This document shows positions 21,272-30,849 of a stretch of DNA of 64,000 nt, piece by piece. Made by a program: the position numbers and the translations under genes. The notes under the pieces are model-generated. The model made no database searches, was not told where the DNA came from, and was given only the letters and a program-made list of their open reading frames with translations. The stretch's first letter is position 1. Each line of letters opens with the position of its first letter. Origin of the DNA: Curtobacterium citreum (GTDB lineage Bacteria; Actinomycetota; Actinomycetes; Actinomycetales; Microbacteriaceae); assembly GCF_006715175.1 (NCBI RefSeq), contig NZ_VFMQ01000001.1:1426001-1490000 (forward strand), given 5' to 3'.

Positions 21272-23287
21272 GTGACCGCTGCCCGTTCCGTGCCCTGGCC
21301 CACCGAGGGACTGTCGTTCGGAGGTGACTTCAGCCCCGAGCAGTGGCCGCGCGAGGTGTGGGACGAGGACGTCCGTCTGATGCGCGAGGCCGGGGTCAAC
21401 CTGGTCACCGTCGGGGTGTTCTCGTGGGCGCTGCTCGAGCGGTCGCCGGGGGAGTACACCTGGTCGTGGCTCGACGAGGTGCTCGACCTGTTGCACGCGA
21501 ACGGCATCGCGGTCGACCTCGCGACGCCGACGGCCGCTCCGCCGAACTGGCTGCTCACGGCCCACCCCGAGGTGCTGCCGGTCGACGCCACCGAACGGCG
21601 CGAACGCCCCGGGGGCCGGCTCGGTTGGTGCCCTGCCTCGCCGGTGTTCCGTGCGCACGCCCTGCGCATCGTCGACGCGATCGCCGAACGCTACGGCAGA
21701 CACCCGGCCGTCCGGTTGTGGCACGTCAGCAACGAGCTCGGCGGCGGCAACGCCCGCTGCTTCTGCGAGGTGTCGGCAGCGGACTTCCGGCGCTGGCTCG
21801 GTGACCGGTACGGCGACGTCGAGGCGGCGAACGCGGCGTGGGGGACGGCCTTCTGGGGGCACACCTACACGTCGTTCGACGAGGTCTCGCCGCCGCGCGG
21901 GGTCGGCGGCGCACCGAACCCGGGACTCGCACTCGACTTCGAGCGGTACTCCTCGGACGCCCTGCTGGCGCACTACACGGCCGAACGCACCGCGATCGAG
22001 CGGCACTCGGACGTGCCGGTCACCACGAACTTCATGGTCGGCGCCGGCTCGCACGTGGTCGACTACGCCCGCTGGGCGCAGCACGTCGCCATCCCCGCGA
22101 ACGACCACTACACGCTCGTCGACGACCCGGACCGGGCCGAGGACCTCGCCGCCTCGGCCGACCGGATGCGCGGCATCGCCCGTGGACGCACGCCGTGGCT
22201 GCTCATGGAGCACTCTACCGGCGGTCCGAGCTGGCAGCAGCGCAACCGCGCGAAGGAGCCCGGCGAGCTGGTCCGGAACTCGCTCGCGCACGTCGCACGC
22301 GGCTCGGACGGGGCGCTGTTCTTCCAGTGGCGCGCCTCGACCGCGGGTGCCGAGCAGTTCCACTCCGCGATGGTCCCGCACGCCGGCACCCGTACCCGCG
22401 TCTGGCGAGAGGTCTGCGCCCTCGGCCGTGCGCTCGAGGCCCTCGCCCCGGTGCAGGGCGCACCTGTCGAACCCGCCCGCGTCGCGATCGTCGTCGATGA
22501 GTCGTCGGGTTGGGCACTGCAGGCCGGGCTCAAGCCGCACCGCGGACTGCGCTACGGGCACGAGGTCCGGGCGTGGCACACCGCGTTCTGGCGTCGGCAG
22601 GTCACCACGGACGTGGTCCCGCTCGACGCCGACCTGAGCGGGTACGACGTGGTCGTGCTGCCGTCCCTGTTCGTCGTCGACACGGCCTCGGCAGCACGCA
22701 TCAGCGCCGTGGTCGACCGCGGCGCGACCCTGCTCGTCACCTACGCCTCGGGCATCGTCGACGAGACCGCGCGGGTGCTGACCGGCGGCTACCCGGGTGC
22801 CTTCCGGGACGTGCTGGGTGTCTGGGCGGAGGAGTTCGTCCCGTTGCAGCGCGACCAGCACGCGCGGCTCGACGACGGCACGGTCGTCACCGACTGGGCC
22901 GAGGACCTGGTGGTCGAGGACGCCGACGTCGTGCTCCGGCACGTCGACGGACCGCTCGCTGGACGGCCGGCGGTCACCCGCCGCGCCGCCGGCGGCGGCG
23001 CCTGGTACGTCTCCGCGATGCTCGACCAGGACGGCGTGCAGCGGATCGTGGACCGGGTCGTCGAGGAGCGGGCGGTCCCGCGGACGGTCACCGCGCCTCC
23101 CGGCCTGGAGGCGGTGCGTCGCGTCCGCGACGACGGTTCCGGGGTCCTGTTCCTCATCAACCACCGCGACGACGACGTCACGGTCGTCGCGTCCGGCACG
23201 GACCTGCTCGACGGCTCCGGGCAGGGCCCGGAGACCGTCGTGCCCGCGGGCGGCGTCCGCGTGCTGCTCGAGGCGGCGACCGCATGA
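21272..23287 (+). CDS. GH42 beta-galactosidase
   Basis: A 671-residue glycoside hydrolase family 42 enzyme that cleaves terminal beta-galactosides. The (beta/alpha)8 barrel covers about 1-380: FGGDFSPEQWPREVWDED at the start, acid/base Glu in WHVSNELGG, and nucleophile Glu in LLMEHSTGGPSWQ. The trimerisation domain follows (DVVVLPSLFVVDTASAARIS), then the C-terminal beta domain (about 615-671). There is no signal peptide, so it acts on imported sugars. GTG 21272 is used because GAAGGAG ends 5 nt upstream; an ATG at 21230 lies inside the promoter. The stop overlaps the next gene (ATGA), so the two galactosidases are made together. Confidence 0.93.
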   Translation: MTAARSVPWPTEGLSFGGDFSPEQWPREVWDEDVRLMREAGVNLVTVGVFSWALLERSPGEYTWSWLDEVLDLLHANGIAVDLATPTAAPPNWLLTAHPEVLPVDATERRERPGGRLGWCPASPVFRAHALRIVDAIAERYGRHPAVRLWHVSNELGGGNARCFCEVSAADFRRWLGDRYGDVEAANAAWGTAFWGHTYTSFDEVSPPRGVGGAPNPGLALDFERYSSDALLAHYTAERTAIERHSDVPVTTNFMVGAGSHVVDYARWAQHVAIPANDHYTLVDDPDRAEDLAASADRMRGIARGRTPWLLMEHSTGGPSWQQRNRAKEPGELVRNSLAHVARGSDGALFFQWRASTAGAEQFHSAMVPHAGTRTRVWREVCALGRALEALAPVQGAPVEPARVAIVVDESSGWALQAGLKPHRGLRYGHEVRAWHTAFWRRQVTTDVVPLDADLSGYDVVVLPSLFVVDTASAARISAVVDRGATLLVTYASGIVDETARVLTGGYPGAFRDVLGVWAEEFVPLQRDQHARLDDGTVVTDWAEDLVVEDADVVLRHVDGPLAGRPAVTRRAAGGGAWYVSAMLDQDGVQRIVDRVVEERAVPRTVTAPPGLEAVRRVRDDGSGVLFLINHRDDDVTVVASGTDLLDGSGQGPETVVPAGGVRVLLEAATA

Positions 23288-25437
23288 CCGTCGTCGAGCG
23301 CGACCTCGCCCGGGCCGGGCAGCCGGAGCGGAGCGTGCACGTGCTGCGTGGCGGTGGCGTCGGGCTGGTGGTGGCGTCGCGTCCGGACGGGCTCCCCGAG
23401 GTGCTGCACTGGGGGCGGGACACCGGACCGGTGTCGGCGACCGATGCGGGCGACCTCGTCGCGGCGCAGGGGCGGGCGGTGTCACCGAGCGCGTACGACG
23501 CCGCGTGGCCGCTGACGCTGCTGCCCACCGAGCACGACGGGTGGGAGGGACGGCCGGGGATCGCCGGGCAGGTCGGTGGACGACCGCTCGTGCCGGTCTG
23601 GCACGAGGTCGCCGTCCGCGGGACGGTCAGCGAGCTCGTCGTCGACGCGGTGTCCGACGAGCTGACGCTGTCGATCGTCCTCGTGCTCGACGCCCACGGT
23701 GTGCTCCGGGTGCGGCAGTCGGTCACCAACACCGGCGCCGCGGACGTCGAGCTCAGCGCGCTGGAGGCCGTGCTGCCGGTCGGTGACCGGGCTGCCGAGG
23801 TGCTCGACCTGGCCGGGAAGTGGACGCGCGAGCGGACGCCCCAGCGGCGGGCGCTGACCGACGGGGTGCACGTGCGCGAGAGTCGTCGCGGCCGCACGGG
23901 GCACGACGCCCCGACGCTGACGATCCTCGGCACGGCCGGCTTCGACGACGCGCTCGGTGAACTGTGGGCGGTGCACCCGGCGTGGAGCGCGGACACCGTG
24001 CACCGCATCGACCGGTTGGCGGAGGCACGGACCCTGCTCGGCGCAGGGGAACTGTTGCGGTCCGGCGAGGTCGTCCTCCGACCGCAGGACGTGTTCACGG
24101 CTCCCGAGACGGTGTTCGTGTGGAGCGACACGGGGCTCGACGGGCTGTCGGCCCGGCTACACGACTCGTTGCGCGCGCGGCCAGGGCACCCGGTCACGTC
24201 ACGCCCGGTCGTCCTCAACACGTGGGAGGCGGTCTACTACCGGCAGGAGCTGGAACCGCTGCTCGAGCTCGCCCGCGCGGCGGCCGACGTCGGGGCCGAG
24301 CGGTTCGTGCTCGACGACGGGTGGTTCACCGGCCGGCGGTCCGACACGACGGCGCTCGGTGACTGGACGGTCGACGCCGAGGTCTGGCCGGACGGGCTCG
24401 GCCCGCTCGTCGACGGGGTGCGTGCGCTCGGGATGGACTTCGGGCTCTGGTTCGAGCCGGAGTGCGTCAGCCCGGTCTCCGCGCTGGCCGAGGCGCACCC
24501 GGACTGGTTCCTGCAGGACCCCGACCAGGCTCGGACGTGGCGGCACGAGTACACGCTCGACTTCGCGAACCCCGCGGTCCGCGAGCACGTGCTCGACCAG
24601 ATGTCCGAGGTGATCGAGGAGTACCACGTCGACTTCGTGAAGTGGGACCAGAACCGGGACGTCGTGCAGACCGTGCACGCCGGACGGGTCGGTCTCGGTG
24701 CCCACACCCGTGGCGTGTACGCGGTGATGGACGAACTGCGCCGACGACACCCGTGGCTGGAGGTCGAGTCCTGCGCGTCCGGCGGCGCCCGGGTCGACCT
24801 CGGCGTGCTCGAACGGACCGACCGGGTGTGGGCCTCGGACTCGAACGACGCGATGGAGCGGCTGGCGATCCAGCGGTGGACCGAGTTGCTGCTGCCGCTC
24901 GAGCTGATCGGGTCGCACGTCGGTCCGGAGGTCTCCCACACCACCGATCGGCACCTGGACCTGGACTTCCGGATGGCGGTGTCGCTGTTCGGCAGCGCCG
25001 GCATCGAGACCGACGTCACCCGCTGCACGCCCGCCGAACGTGACCGGCTGCGGGAGTGGACCGCGCTGTACAAGCGGGAACGCGGGCTGCTCCACTCCGG
25101 GCGGGTGCACCACGTGGACCTCGGCGACGCGGGACTCGTGACGACCGTCGTCGTCGGCGCCGACCAGGACCGTGCGCTCGCGCGGATCGTCCGGACCGAG
25201 ACCGGACCGCGGGCGCTCGCGGTGCCGCTGCGCTTCCGCGGGCTCGACCGGGCGCGGCGCTACCGGGTGGCACCGGTGACCGGCCTGCGCGTGCCGAAGG
25301 GTGTCGACGTCACCCCGACGCCGTGGCTCGAGCGGGGGAGCGTCGAGCTGCCCGGAGCGGTGCTCGAGGACCTCGGGGTGCGCCTGCCGTCGCTCGCGCC
25401 CGGCACCGCGCTCGTGCTCGAGGCGCAGGCGGTCTGA
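23284..25437 (+). CDS. GH36 alpha-galactosidase
   Basis: A 717-residue cytoplasmic alpha-galactosidase. The N-terminal beta-supersandwich covers about 1-310. The catalytic barrel follows with VLDDGWFTGRRSD, MDFGLWFEPE and nucleophile Asp455 in VKWDQNRD. The family-36 ESCASGGARVD comes next, then acid/base Asp519 in ASDSNDAMER. A C-terminal beta domain closes the protein. It removes alpha-1,6-galactose from raffinose-type or galactomannan-derived oligosaccharides. Length and motifs are typical of GH36 melibiases. It overlaps the GH42 gene by 4 nt and is followed by a strong terminator shared with the convergent mannosidase. Confidence 0.94.
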   Translation: MTVVERDLARAGQPERSVHVLRGGGVGLVVASRPDGLPEVLHWGRDTGPVSATDAGDLVAAQGRAVSPSAYDAAWPLTLLPTEHDGWEGRPGIAGQVGGRPLVPVWHEVAVRGTVSELVVDAVSDELTLSIVLVLDAHGVLRVRQSVTNTGAADVELSALEAVLPVGDRAAEVLDLAGKWTRERTPQRRALTDGVHVRESRRGRTGHDAPTLTILGTAGFDDALGELWAVHPAWSADTVHRIDRLAEARTLLGAGELLRSGEVVLRPQDVFTAPETVFVWSDTGLDGLSARLHDSLRARPGHPVTSRPVVLNTWEAVYYRQELEPLLELARAAADVGAERFVLDDGWFTGRRSDTTALGDWTVDAEVWPDGLGPLVDGVRALGMDFGLWFEPECVSPVSALAEAHPDWFLQDPDQARTWRHEYTLDFANPAVREHVLDQMSEVIEEYHVDFVKWDQNRDVVQTVHAGRVGLGAHTRGVYAVMDELRRRHPWLEVESCASGGARVDLGVLERTDRVWASDSNDAMERLAIQRWTELLLPLELIGSHVGPEVSHTTDRHLDLDFRMAVSLFGSAGIETDVTRCTPAERDRLREWTALYKRERGLLHSGRVHHVDLGDAGLVTTVVVGADQDRALARIVRTETGPRALAVPLRFRGLDRARRYRVAPVTGLRVPKGVDVTPTPWLERGSVELPGAVLEDLGVRLPSLAPGTALVLEAQAV

Positions 25438-25441
25438 CGGG

Positions 25442-25483
25442 ACGACGAACGGGGCCGCGCACGAGCGCGGCCCCGTTCGTCGT
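25442..25483. terminator. Bidirectional terminator between alpha-galactosidase and beta-mannosidase
   Basis: A perfect 19-bp stem (25442-25460 with 25465-25483) and a 4-nt loop ACGA, centred between two convergent stops. It contains AACGGGGCCGCGC and is unrelated to the GGACGGGAGGC repeat family. Confidence 0.9.
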
Positions 25484-25489
25484 TCCACG

Positions 25490-28024
25490 TCAGTGCAGCA
25501 GGTCGCCGGCGTGCCGGAGGACGAGCGGCCCGACGAGCGCGTCGGCGTCGATGCCGGCTGCGCGGGTCACGGTGAACACGACGTGCTCGCCGGGCAGTAG
25601 GGACACCAGGCCGTCGTCGACCCGGGCGGTCGGCGCGAGCCGGTCCGGGAAGAGCGACAGGTCGCGGACGTAGCCGGTCGCCGTCACCGTGACCCGGGCG
25701 CCGTCGTCGGTCCGTTCCACCTCGGTCGTGAACGGTCGACGCCCGAGACGCTGGTCCACCACCTCGGCAAGGTCGTGCACCCGCCGACCGGAGGAGGTGC
25801 CGGTGACGACGAGGACCTCGCCGGCCGGGTCCGCCGACCGGGCGACCTCGACCGGCAGCGGCACCCGGACCGCGTCGGCCGGGGCGACCGTCACGGACGT
25901 GCTCGTCGACGCGAGGACCGTGCCGTCGAACGACCGCCGTTCGACGACGAGGTCGTCGGTGATCGCACCGGCACCCGCGTTGACGACGACGACCTCGGTC
26001 CCGGTGCCGTCCTCCGACGGCTGCACGGTGGCGAGGACCGGCCGGTAGGCCTGCCGCACCGCGTACCAGACCGGCTTCCGGTGCCCGGCGTGGTCGACGA
26101 GCGCCCACGAGACCACGGGCCAGTCGTCGTTCAGCTGCCAGACGACCATGCCCGTGTTGTCGGGCGTGCGTGACCGGAACCAGTCCATGCCGAACCGGAT
26201 CGCGTGCGCCTGGTTCAGCTGCGCCGCCCAGTGCCAGTCCTCGATGCTCCGAGGCTCGGGGATGTGCCCCCGCATGCCGTCGGCGAGCTTCCGGTTGCCC
26301 TCGTGCGCCTTCTGGTGCACGAGCATCTCGTGGCCGTCCGGGTCGAGGGGCTCGTCGTGCACGACGGCGCTGAGCGTCGACCAGGCGGGCGGCCCCTGGT
26401 ACCCGAACTCGGCGACGAACCGGGGGCGCCAGTCCGTGTACGCGGTGTAGTCCTTCGTGTTCCAGACGTCCCAGATGTGCACGGTGCCGTTGCGATCGTC
26501 GTTCGGGTGCAGGTACTCGTCGAACGAGAACGGCGACCCGGGCGTGTACGGCCGGGTCGGGTCGAGCTCGGCGACGACCGCGGGCAGCAGGGACCGGTAG
26601 TACCCGTTGCCCCAGGTCCGCCCGACGAGCGACGGCCGCCAACCCCACTCCGCGTAGGCGACGAGGTTCTCGTTGTTGCCGTTCCACACGACGAGCGACG
26701 GGTGCGGGCTGAGTCGGGTCACGGCCTCGCGGACCTCGGGTTCGACCTCGTCGGCGAGCCAGGGCTCCTCGGCGTAAGCCGCGCAGGCGAACAGGAAGTC
26801 CTGCCAGACGAGCACGCCGAGCTCGTCGCAGCGCTCGTAGAAGTCGTCGGACTCGTAGATCCCGCCGCCCCAGACCCGGAGCAGGTTGACGTTCGCGTCG
26901 ATCGCGTCGTCGATCCGCTCGGCGTACCGCTCGGGGGTCATCTCGGTCAGGTACGCGTGGTCCGGGATCCAGTTCGCGCCGCGCACGATCACGGGCTCGT
27001 CGTTCACCCGGAGCAGGAACGGGGCACCGTCGGCGTCGGCGGCGGTGTCGAGCGTGACCGTCCGGAAGCCGACGCGGCCGGTCCAGACGTCGTCGCCGAC
27101 CTCGACCCGGACGTCGTACAGCGGCTGCTCGCCGTGGCCGCGCGGCCACCAGACCGCGACGTCGGGCAGCTCGAGGCGGACCGCAGCGGACCCGCCGGCG
27201 CGACCGCCGGTCACGCGACCAGACCCCGTGACGGACGTGCCGTGTCCGGAGACGGTGACCCGTGCCTCCAGGCCGGTGCTCGCGGAGCCCGTGACCTGCG
27301 GGGCGGAGCCGATGTGCTGACGGAACCCGCCGCCGGTGCCGGCGTGCTCGACGTCGACGTGCGCGGTGAGGACGCCGGTGGTGCCGTCCACGTCGACCAG
27401 GGGGCGGACGCTCGCGATCCGCACGCCGGTCCACGACTCGATGCCGATCGAGCGCCAGATGCCGCTCGTCGCGACGTCGACGCCCCAGTCCCACCCGAAG
27501 TTCGACGCGTTCTTGCGGAGCGCGTTGTAGGGGTGGTGGTTGACGTGGGGGAGTTCGCCGCCGTGCTGCTCCGACAGCCGGACGGCGGCCGGGACCGGTG
27601 CGTCCAACGTGACCACCAGCTCGTTGTCGCCCGGTCGCAGGAGGTGCGCCACGGGGAAGCGGTACGAACGGTGCTGGTTCGCGGTCGTGCCGACGACCAG
27701 GCCGTTCAGCTCGATCGTGGCGAGGGTGTCGAGCCCCTCGGCCACCAGGTCGTGCCGCGCCACGGTGTCCGTGCCGCCCGGGTGCGCGGCGCGGTCGTCG
27801 TCCCAGGTGAAGGTCCGGCGGTAGCGCCACACGGTGTCGCCGATCCACTGGGTCGCCGCCTCGCCGTCCCCGTCGAACGGGTCCGGGATCCGTCCCGCGC
27901 GGAGGAGGTCGGTGTGCACGCACCCCGGCACCACCGCCTCCACGGGGGAGCGGAACGGCTCGGACTCCGCCGGTCCGGCCACCGCCTCGAGGGTCCAGGG
28001 GCCGTCCAGTGTCATGCGCTCCAT
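25490..28024 (-). CDS. GH2 beta-mannosidase
   Basis: An 844-residue family-2 glycosidase that releases mannose from the non-reducing end of beta-manno-oligosaccharides. Mannosidase markers are VPGCVHTDLLRAGRIPDPF near the start, RKNASNFGWDWGVDV (about residues 165-180), NLLRVWGGGIYESDDFYERC, acid/base Glu in VVWNGNNEN and nucleophile Glu in VAEFGYQGPP. Sandwich domains flank the barrel. No signal peptide is present. ATG 28024 has GAGGAGG only 4 nt upstream; ATG 28015 is a possible alternative. It is divergent from the importer operon and shares a regulatory region with it. Confidence 0.93.
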   Translation of the reverse strand: MERMTLDGPWTLEAVAGPAESEPFRSPVEAVVPGCVHTDLLRAGRIPDPFDGDGEAATQWIGDTVWRYRRTFTWDDDRAAHPGGTDTVARHDLVAEGLDTLATIELNGLVVGTTANQHRSYRFPVAHLLRPGDNELVVTLDAPVPAAVRLSEQHGGELPHVNHHPYNALRKNASNFGWDWGVDVATSGIWRSIGIESWTGVRIASVRPLVDVDGTTGVLTAHVDVEHAGTGGGFRQHIGSAPQVTGSASTGLEARVTVSGHGTSVTGSGRVTGGRAGGSAAVRLELPDVAVWWPRGHGEQPLYDVRVEVGDDVWTGRVGFRTVTLDTAADADGAPFLLRVNDEPVIVRGANWIPDHAYLTEMTPERYAERIDDAIDANVNLLRVWGGGIYESDDFYERCDELGVLVWQDFLFACAAYAEEPWLADEVEPEVREAVTRLSPHPSLVVWNGNNENLVAYAEWGWRPSLVGRTWGNGYYRSLLPAVVAELDPTRPYTPGSPFSFDEYLHPNDDRNGTVHIWDVWNTKDYTAYTDWRPRFVAEFGYQGPPAWSTLSAVVHDEPLDPDGHEMLVHQKAHEGNRKLADGMRGHIPEPRSIEDWHWAAQLNQAHAIRFGMDWFRSRTPDNTGMVVWQLNDDWPVVSWALVDHAGHRKPVWYAVRQAYRPVLATVQPSEDGTGTEVVVVNAGAGAITDDLVVERRSFDGTVLASTSTSVTVAPADAVRVPLPVEVARSADPAGEVLVVTGTSSGRRVHDLAEVVDQRLGRRPFTTEVERTDDGARVTVTATGYVRDLSLFPDRLAPTARVDDGLVSLLPGEHVVFTVTRAAGIDADALVGPLVLRHAGDLLH

Positions 28025-28053
28025 CGCGCCTCCTCAGATCGTCGTGCTGGTGC

Positions 28054-28092
28054 TTGACCGGGTTAGTTTAGCCGTGTAACAATCGCCGTCAA
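28054..28092. promoter_or_regulatory. Overlapping divergent promoters with central operator-like element
   Basis: Plus strand: TTGACC (28054-28059), 17 nt, TAACAA (28077-28082), serving the importer operon. Minus strand: TTGACG (28092-28087), 16 nt, TAAACT (28070-28065), serving the mannosidase. Both -10 boxes lie inside TTAGTTTAGCCGTGTAACAA (28063-28082), so one bound repressor could block both directions. The element resembles the one at 21201. Confidence 0.6.
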
Positions 28093-28130
28093 CGAACTGG
28101 ACTGCGACGGAGCAGACCGAGAGGACAACG

Positions 28131-29819
28131 ATGTCAGTACTCAACCGTTCACGGCGGCTCGCCATCGCAGCCGCGGCCATCGTCACCACCGCCGGGCTCG
28201 CCCTGACCGGCTGCAGCTCGAGCGGGACCGCGGCGTCGTCCGACTCCGCGAGCACCCTCGTCGCCTACACCGGACAGTCCGGCGACTACCAGATCAACTT
28301 CAACCCGTGGTCGCCGTCGAACATCGGCGGCATCGGCACCATCTACGAGAGCCTGTTCTTCATCACGAACGTGAACACGGCGGACCCGAAGCCGCTCCTC
28401 GGCAAGAGCTACGAGTGGAACGCCGACGGCACGCAGCTCACCATCGAGCTCCGTGACGGCGTGGAGTGGAGCGACGGCGAGCCCTTCACGGCGAAGGACG
28501 TCGTGTTCACGCTCGACATGCTCAAGCAGGACAAGTCGCTCAACTCGATCGGCTACACCGGCACCGCGAAGGCCGAGGGCGACGCGAAGGTCGTCGTGTC
28601 GTTCGACGAGCCGTCGTTCGTGCTCGGCCCGAACCTGCTCGGCAAGACCTGGATCGTGCCCGAGCACCTGTGGAAGGGCATCGACCCGGCCACCGACGTC
28701 ATGCGCGAGCCCGTCGGCACCGGCCCGTACACGCTCGGCAACTTCAAGGCGCAGGCGTTCACCCTCACGGCGAACAAGGACTACTGGGGCGGCGCCCCGG
28801 CCGTGAAGACCGTCCGCTACCTGTCGCTCTCCGGCAACACCGCCGGTGCCGACGCGCTCAAGCAGGGCTCGATCGACTGGCAGACCGGCCCCGTGCCGAA
28901 CATGGACGACATCGCGGGCAACTACCCGGGCTACGACGGCATCACGATCGGGCAGAACCAGATGGCCCTGATCACCTGCGCGAACACCGACCTCGGGTGC
29001 TCCGGACCGCAGACCGACCCCGCCGTCCGGCACGCCGTCGCCGACGCGATCAACCGCAAGCAGCTCAACTCGCTGGCGTTCGCGAACACCGCGAGCGACA
29101 TCTCGCCGACGTTCGCCCTCACCACCACGCAGAAGGACATGATCTCGAAGGACGTGTCGCCGGCCGTGATGCCGAACTCGCCCGACACCGACGCGGCCGC
29201 CTCGACGCTCGAGGGCGCCGGGTGGAAGAAGGGCTCGGACGGCATCTACGCCAAGGACGGGCAGAAGCTGTCGTTGACCGTCGAGGTCGTCACCGGCTGG
29301 ACCGACTACATCACCGCCATCGACACGATGACCCAGCAGCTCAAGGCCGCCGGCATCGAGCTCAAGGCGCAGCAGTCGTCGTGGAACGAGTGGACCGACA
29401 AGAAGACCAAGGGCCAGTTCCAGCTCGCGATCGACTCGCTCGGTCAGGGCCCGACGGCGAACCCGTACTACCTGTACAACAACAACCTCGCGACGTCGAA
29501 CACCGCGAAGGTCGGCGAGGCCGCCGCGACGAACCTGTCCCGCTACAGCAACCCGGACGTCGACGCGGCGCTCGCGAAGCTCAAGGCGATCAACCCCGAG
29601 GACAAGGCAGCGACCCAGCCCGAACTCGACACGATCCAGCAGCACCTCGTCGAGGACATGCCGTACATCCCGATCCTGACCGGTGGCACGACGAGCGAGG
29701 TGCACACCGCGAAGTTCACCGGCTGGCCGACCCAGGACGACCTGTACGCCTTCCCGGCGATCTGGGCCAGCCCGGACAACGCCGAGGTGTTCAAGGCCCT
29801 GAAGCCCGTCAAGGGCTGA
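28131..29819 (+). CDS. ABC transporter substrate-binding lipoprotein (family 5)
   Basis: A 562-residue extracellular binding protein of the DppA/OppA class (SBP_bac_5). The lipoprotein signal is MSVLNRSRRLAIAAAAIVTT followed by LTGC with lipidated Cys28. Family features are LTIELRDGVEWSDGEPFTAKDVVFTLDM, VGTGPYTLGNFK and QHLVEDMPYIPILTGG. In family-5 proteins next to glycosidases the ligand is usually an oligosaccharide (cellobiose, mannobiose or xyloglucan fragments in thermophiles and actinobacteria), so beta-manno- or galacto-oligosaccharides are the expected cargo here; that is inference. It is the first gene of a six-gene operon and has GAGAGGA before ATG 28131. Confidence 0.92.
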   Translation: MSVLNRSRRLAIAAAAIVTTAGLALTGCSSSGTAASSDSASTLVAYTGQSGDYQINFNPWSPSNIGGIGTIYESLFFITNVNTADPKPLLGKSYEWNADGTQLTIELRDGVEWSDGEPFTAKDVVFTLDMLKQDKSLNSIGYTGTAKAEGDAKVVVSFDEPSFVLGPNLLGKTWIVPEHLWKGIDPATDVMREPVGTGPYTLGNFKAQAFTLTANKDYWGGAPAVKTVRYLSLSGNTAGADALKQGSIDWQTGPVPNMDDIAGNYPGYDGITIGQNQMALITCANTDLGCSGPQTDPAVRHAVADAINRKQLNSLAFANTASDISPTFALTTTQKDMISKDVSPAVMPNSPDTDAAASTLEGAGWKKGSDGIYAKDGQKLSLTVEVVTGWTDYITAIDTMTQQLKAAGIELKAQQSSWNEWTDKKTKGQFQLAIDSLGQGPTANPYYLYNNNLATSNTAKVGEAAATNLSRYSNPDVDAALAKLKAINPEDKAATQPELDTIQQHLVEDMPYIPILTGGTTSEVHTAKFTGWPTQDDLYAFPAIWASPDNAEVFKALKPVKG

Positions 29820-29847
29820 CGGCGGACCGCGACCGAGGAGCACTCGT

Positions 29848-30837
29848 ATGCAGTACTTCCTGCGCAAGATCGGCTTCTACGTCGTCGCCTTGTGGGCGGC
29901 CTTGACGCTGAACTTCATCATCCCCCGGCTCCTGCCCGGGAACCCCGTGGACATCCTGCTCGCCAAGCTCCAGCAGCGCGGCGGACAGATCACCCCGGAG
30001 ACCAGGGAGGCGTACCAGCTGCTCCTCGGTGGCGACTCCTCGCAGCCGCTCATCGTGCAGTACGGGCAGTACCTCGGCAACGTGTTCCGCGGTGACCTCG
30101 GGGTGTCGGTGAGCTACTTCCCGGCACCCGTCACCGAGGTCATCGGGAGCTCGCTGCCGTGGACCATCGCCCTGGTCGGGATCGCCACGGTCCTGGCCGC
30201 CGTGATCGGTGTCGCGCTCGGCGCCTTCGTCGGCTGGAAGCCCGGCACCTGGCTCGACTCGTTCGTGCCGGCCACCACGCTGCTCGCCGCGGTGCCCTAC
30301 TTCTGGCTCGCGCTCATCCTGGTCTACCTGTTCGCCACCGGGCTCCACCTGTTCCCGGCGCAGGGCGGCTACGACGTCGTCCTCGACCCCGGGTTCAACG
30401 GCCCGTTCCTCATGTCGGCGCTCGAGTACGGCGTGCTCCCCGCGGCGACGATCGTGCTCGCCTCGCTCGGCGGCTGGCTGCTCGGCATGCGGAACATGAT
30501 GGTGTCGACGCTGTCCGAGGACTACATCACGACGGCGCTCGCGAAGGGACTGCCGCCGGGCAAGGTGCTCCGCAACTACGCGGCGCGGAACGCCGTGCTG
30601 CCCTCGGTCGCCGGGTTCGCGATCTCGCTCGGGTTCATCGTGTCCGGGTCGGTCGTCACCGAACAGGTCTTCTCGTACCCGGGCATCGGCTCGAAGCTCC
30701 TGTCGGCGGTCACCAACAACGACTACGCGCTCATGCAGGGCATCTTCCTGTTCATCACCCTCGCCGTGCTCGGCGCGAACCTCGTCGTCGACCTGCTGTA
30801 CGGGCTCATCGACCCGCGCACCCGGGCCCGGAGCTAG
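29848..30837 (+). CDS. ABC transporter permease (DppB type)
   Basis: A 329-residue inner-membrane permease with six helices. Typical DppB features are the N-terminal FLRKIGFYVVALWAALTLNF, RLLPGNPVD, and the cytoplasmic EAA-like coupling loop YITTALAKGLPPGKVLRNYA, followed by GSVVTEQVFSYPGIG. It forms the translocation channel with the next gene's product. GAGGAG lies before ATG 29848, and the gap to the binding-protein gene is 28 nt. Confidence 0.94.
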   Translation: MQYFLRKIGFYVVALWAALTLNFIIPRLLPGNPVDILLAKLQQRGGQITPETREAYQLLLGGDSSQPLIVQYGQYLGNVFRGDLGVSVSYFPAPVTEVIGSSLPWTIALVGIATVLAAVIGVALGAFVGWKPGTWLDSFVPATTLLAAVPYFWLALILVYLFATGLHLFPAQGGYDVVLDPGFNGPFLMSALEYGVLPAATIVLASLGGWLLGMRNMMVSTLSEDYITTALAKGLPPGKVLRNYAARNAVLPSVAGFAISLGFIVSGSVVTEQVFSYPGIGSKLLSAVTNNDYALMQGIFLFITLAVLGANLVVDLLYGLIDPRTRARS

Positions 30838-30849
30838 GAGGACACCACC

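Noticed and set aside
21176..23485. A 769-codon minus-strand frame opposite the GH42 gene
   Set aside because: High-GC DNA keeps antisense frames open. The plus strand carries full GH42 catalytic motifs and the minus translation has none.
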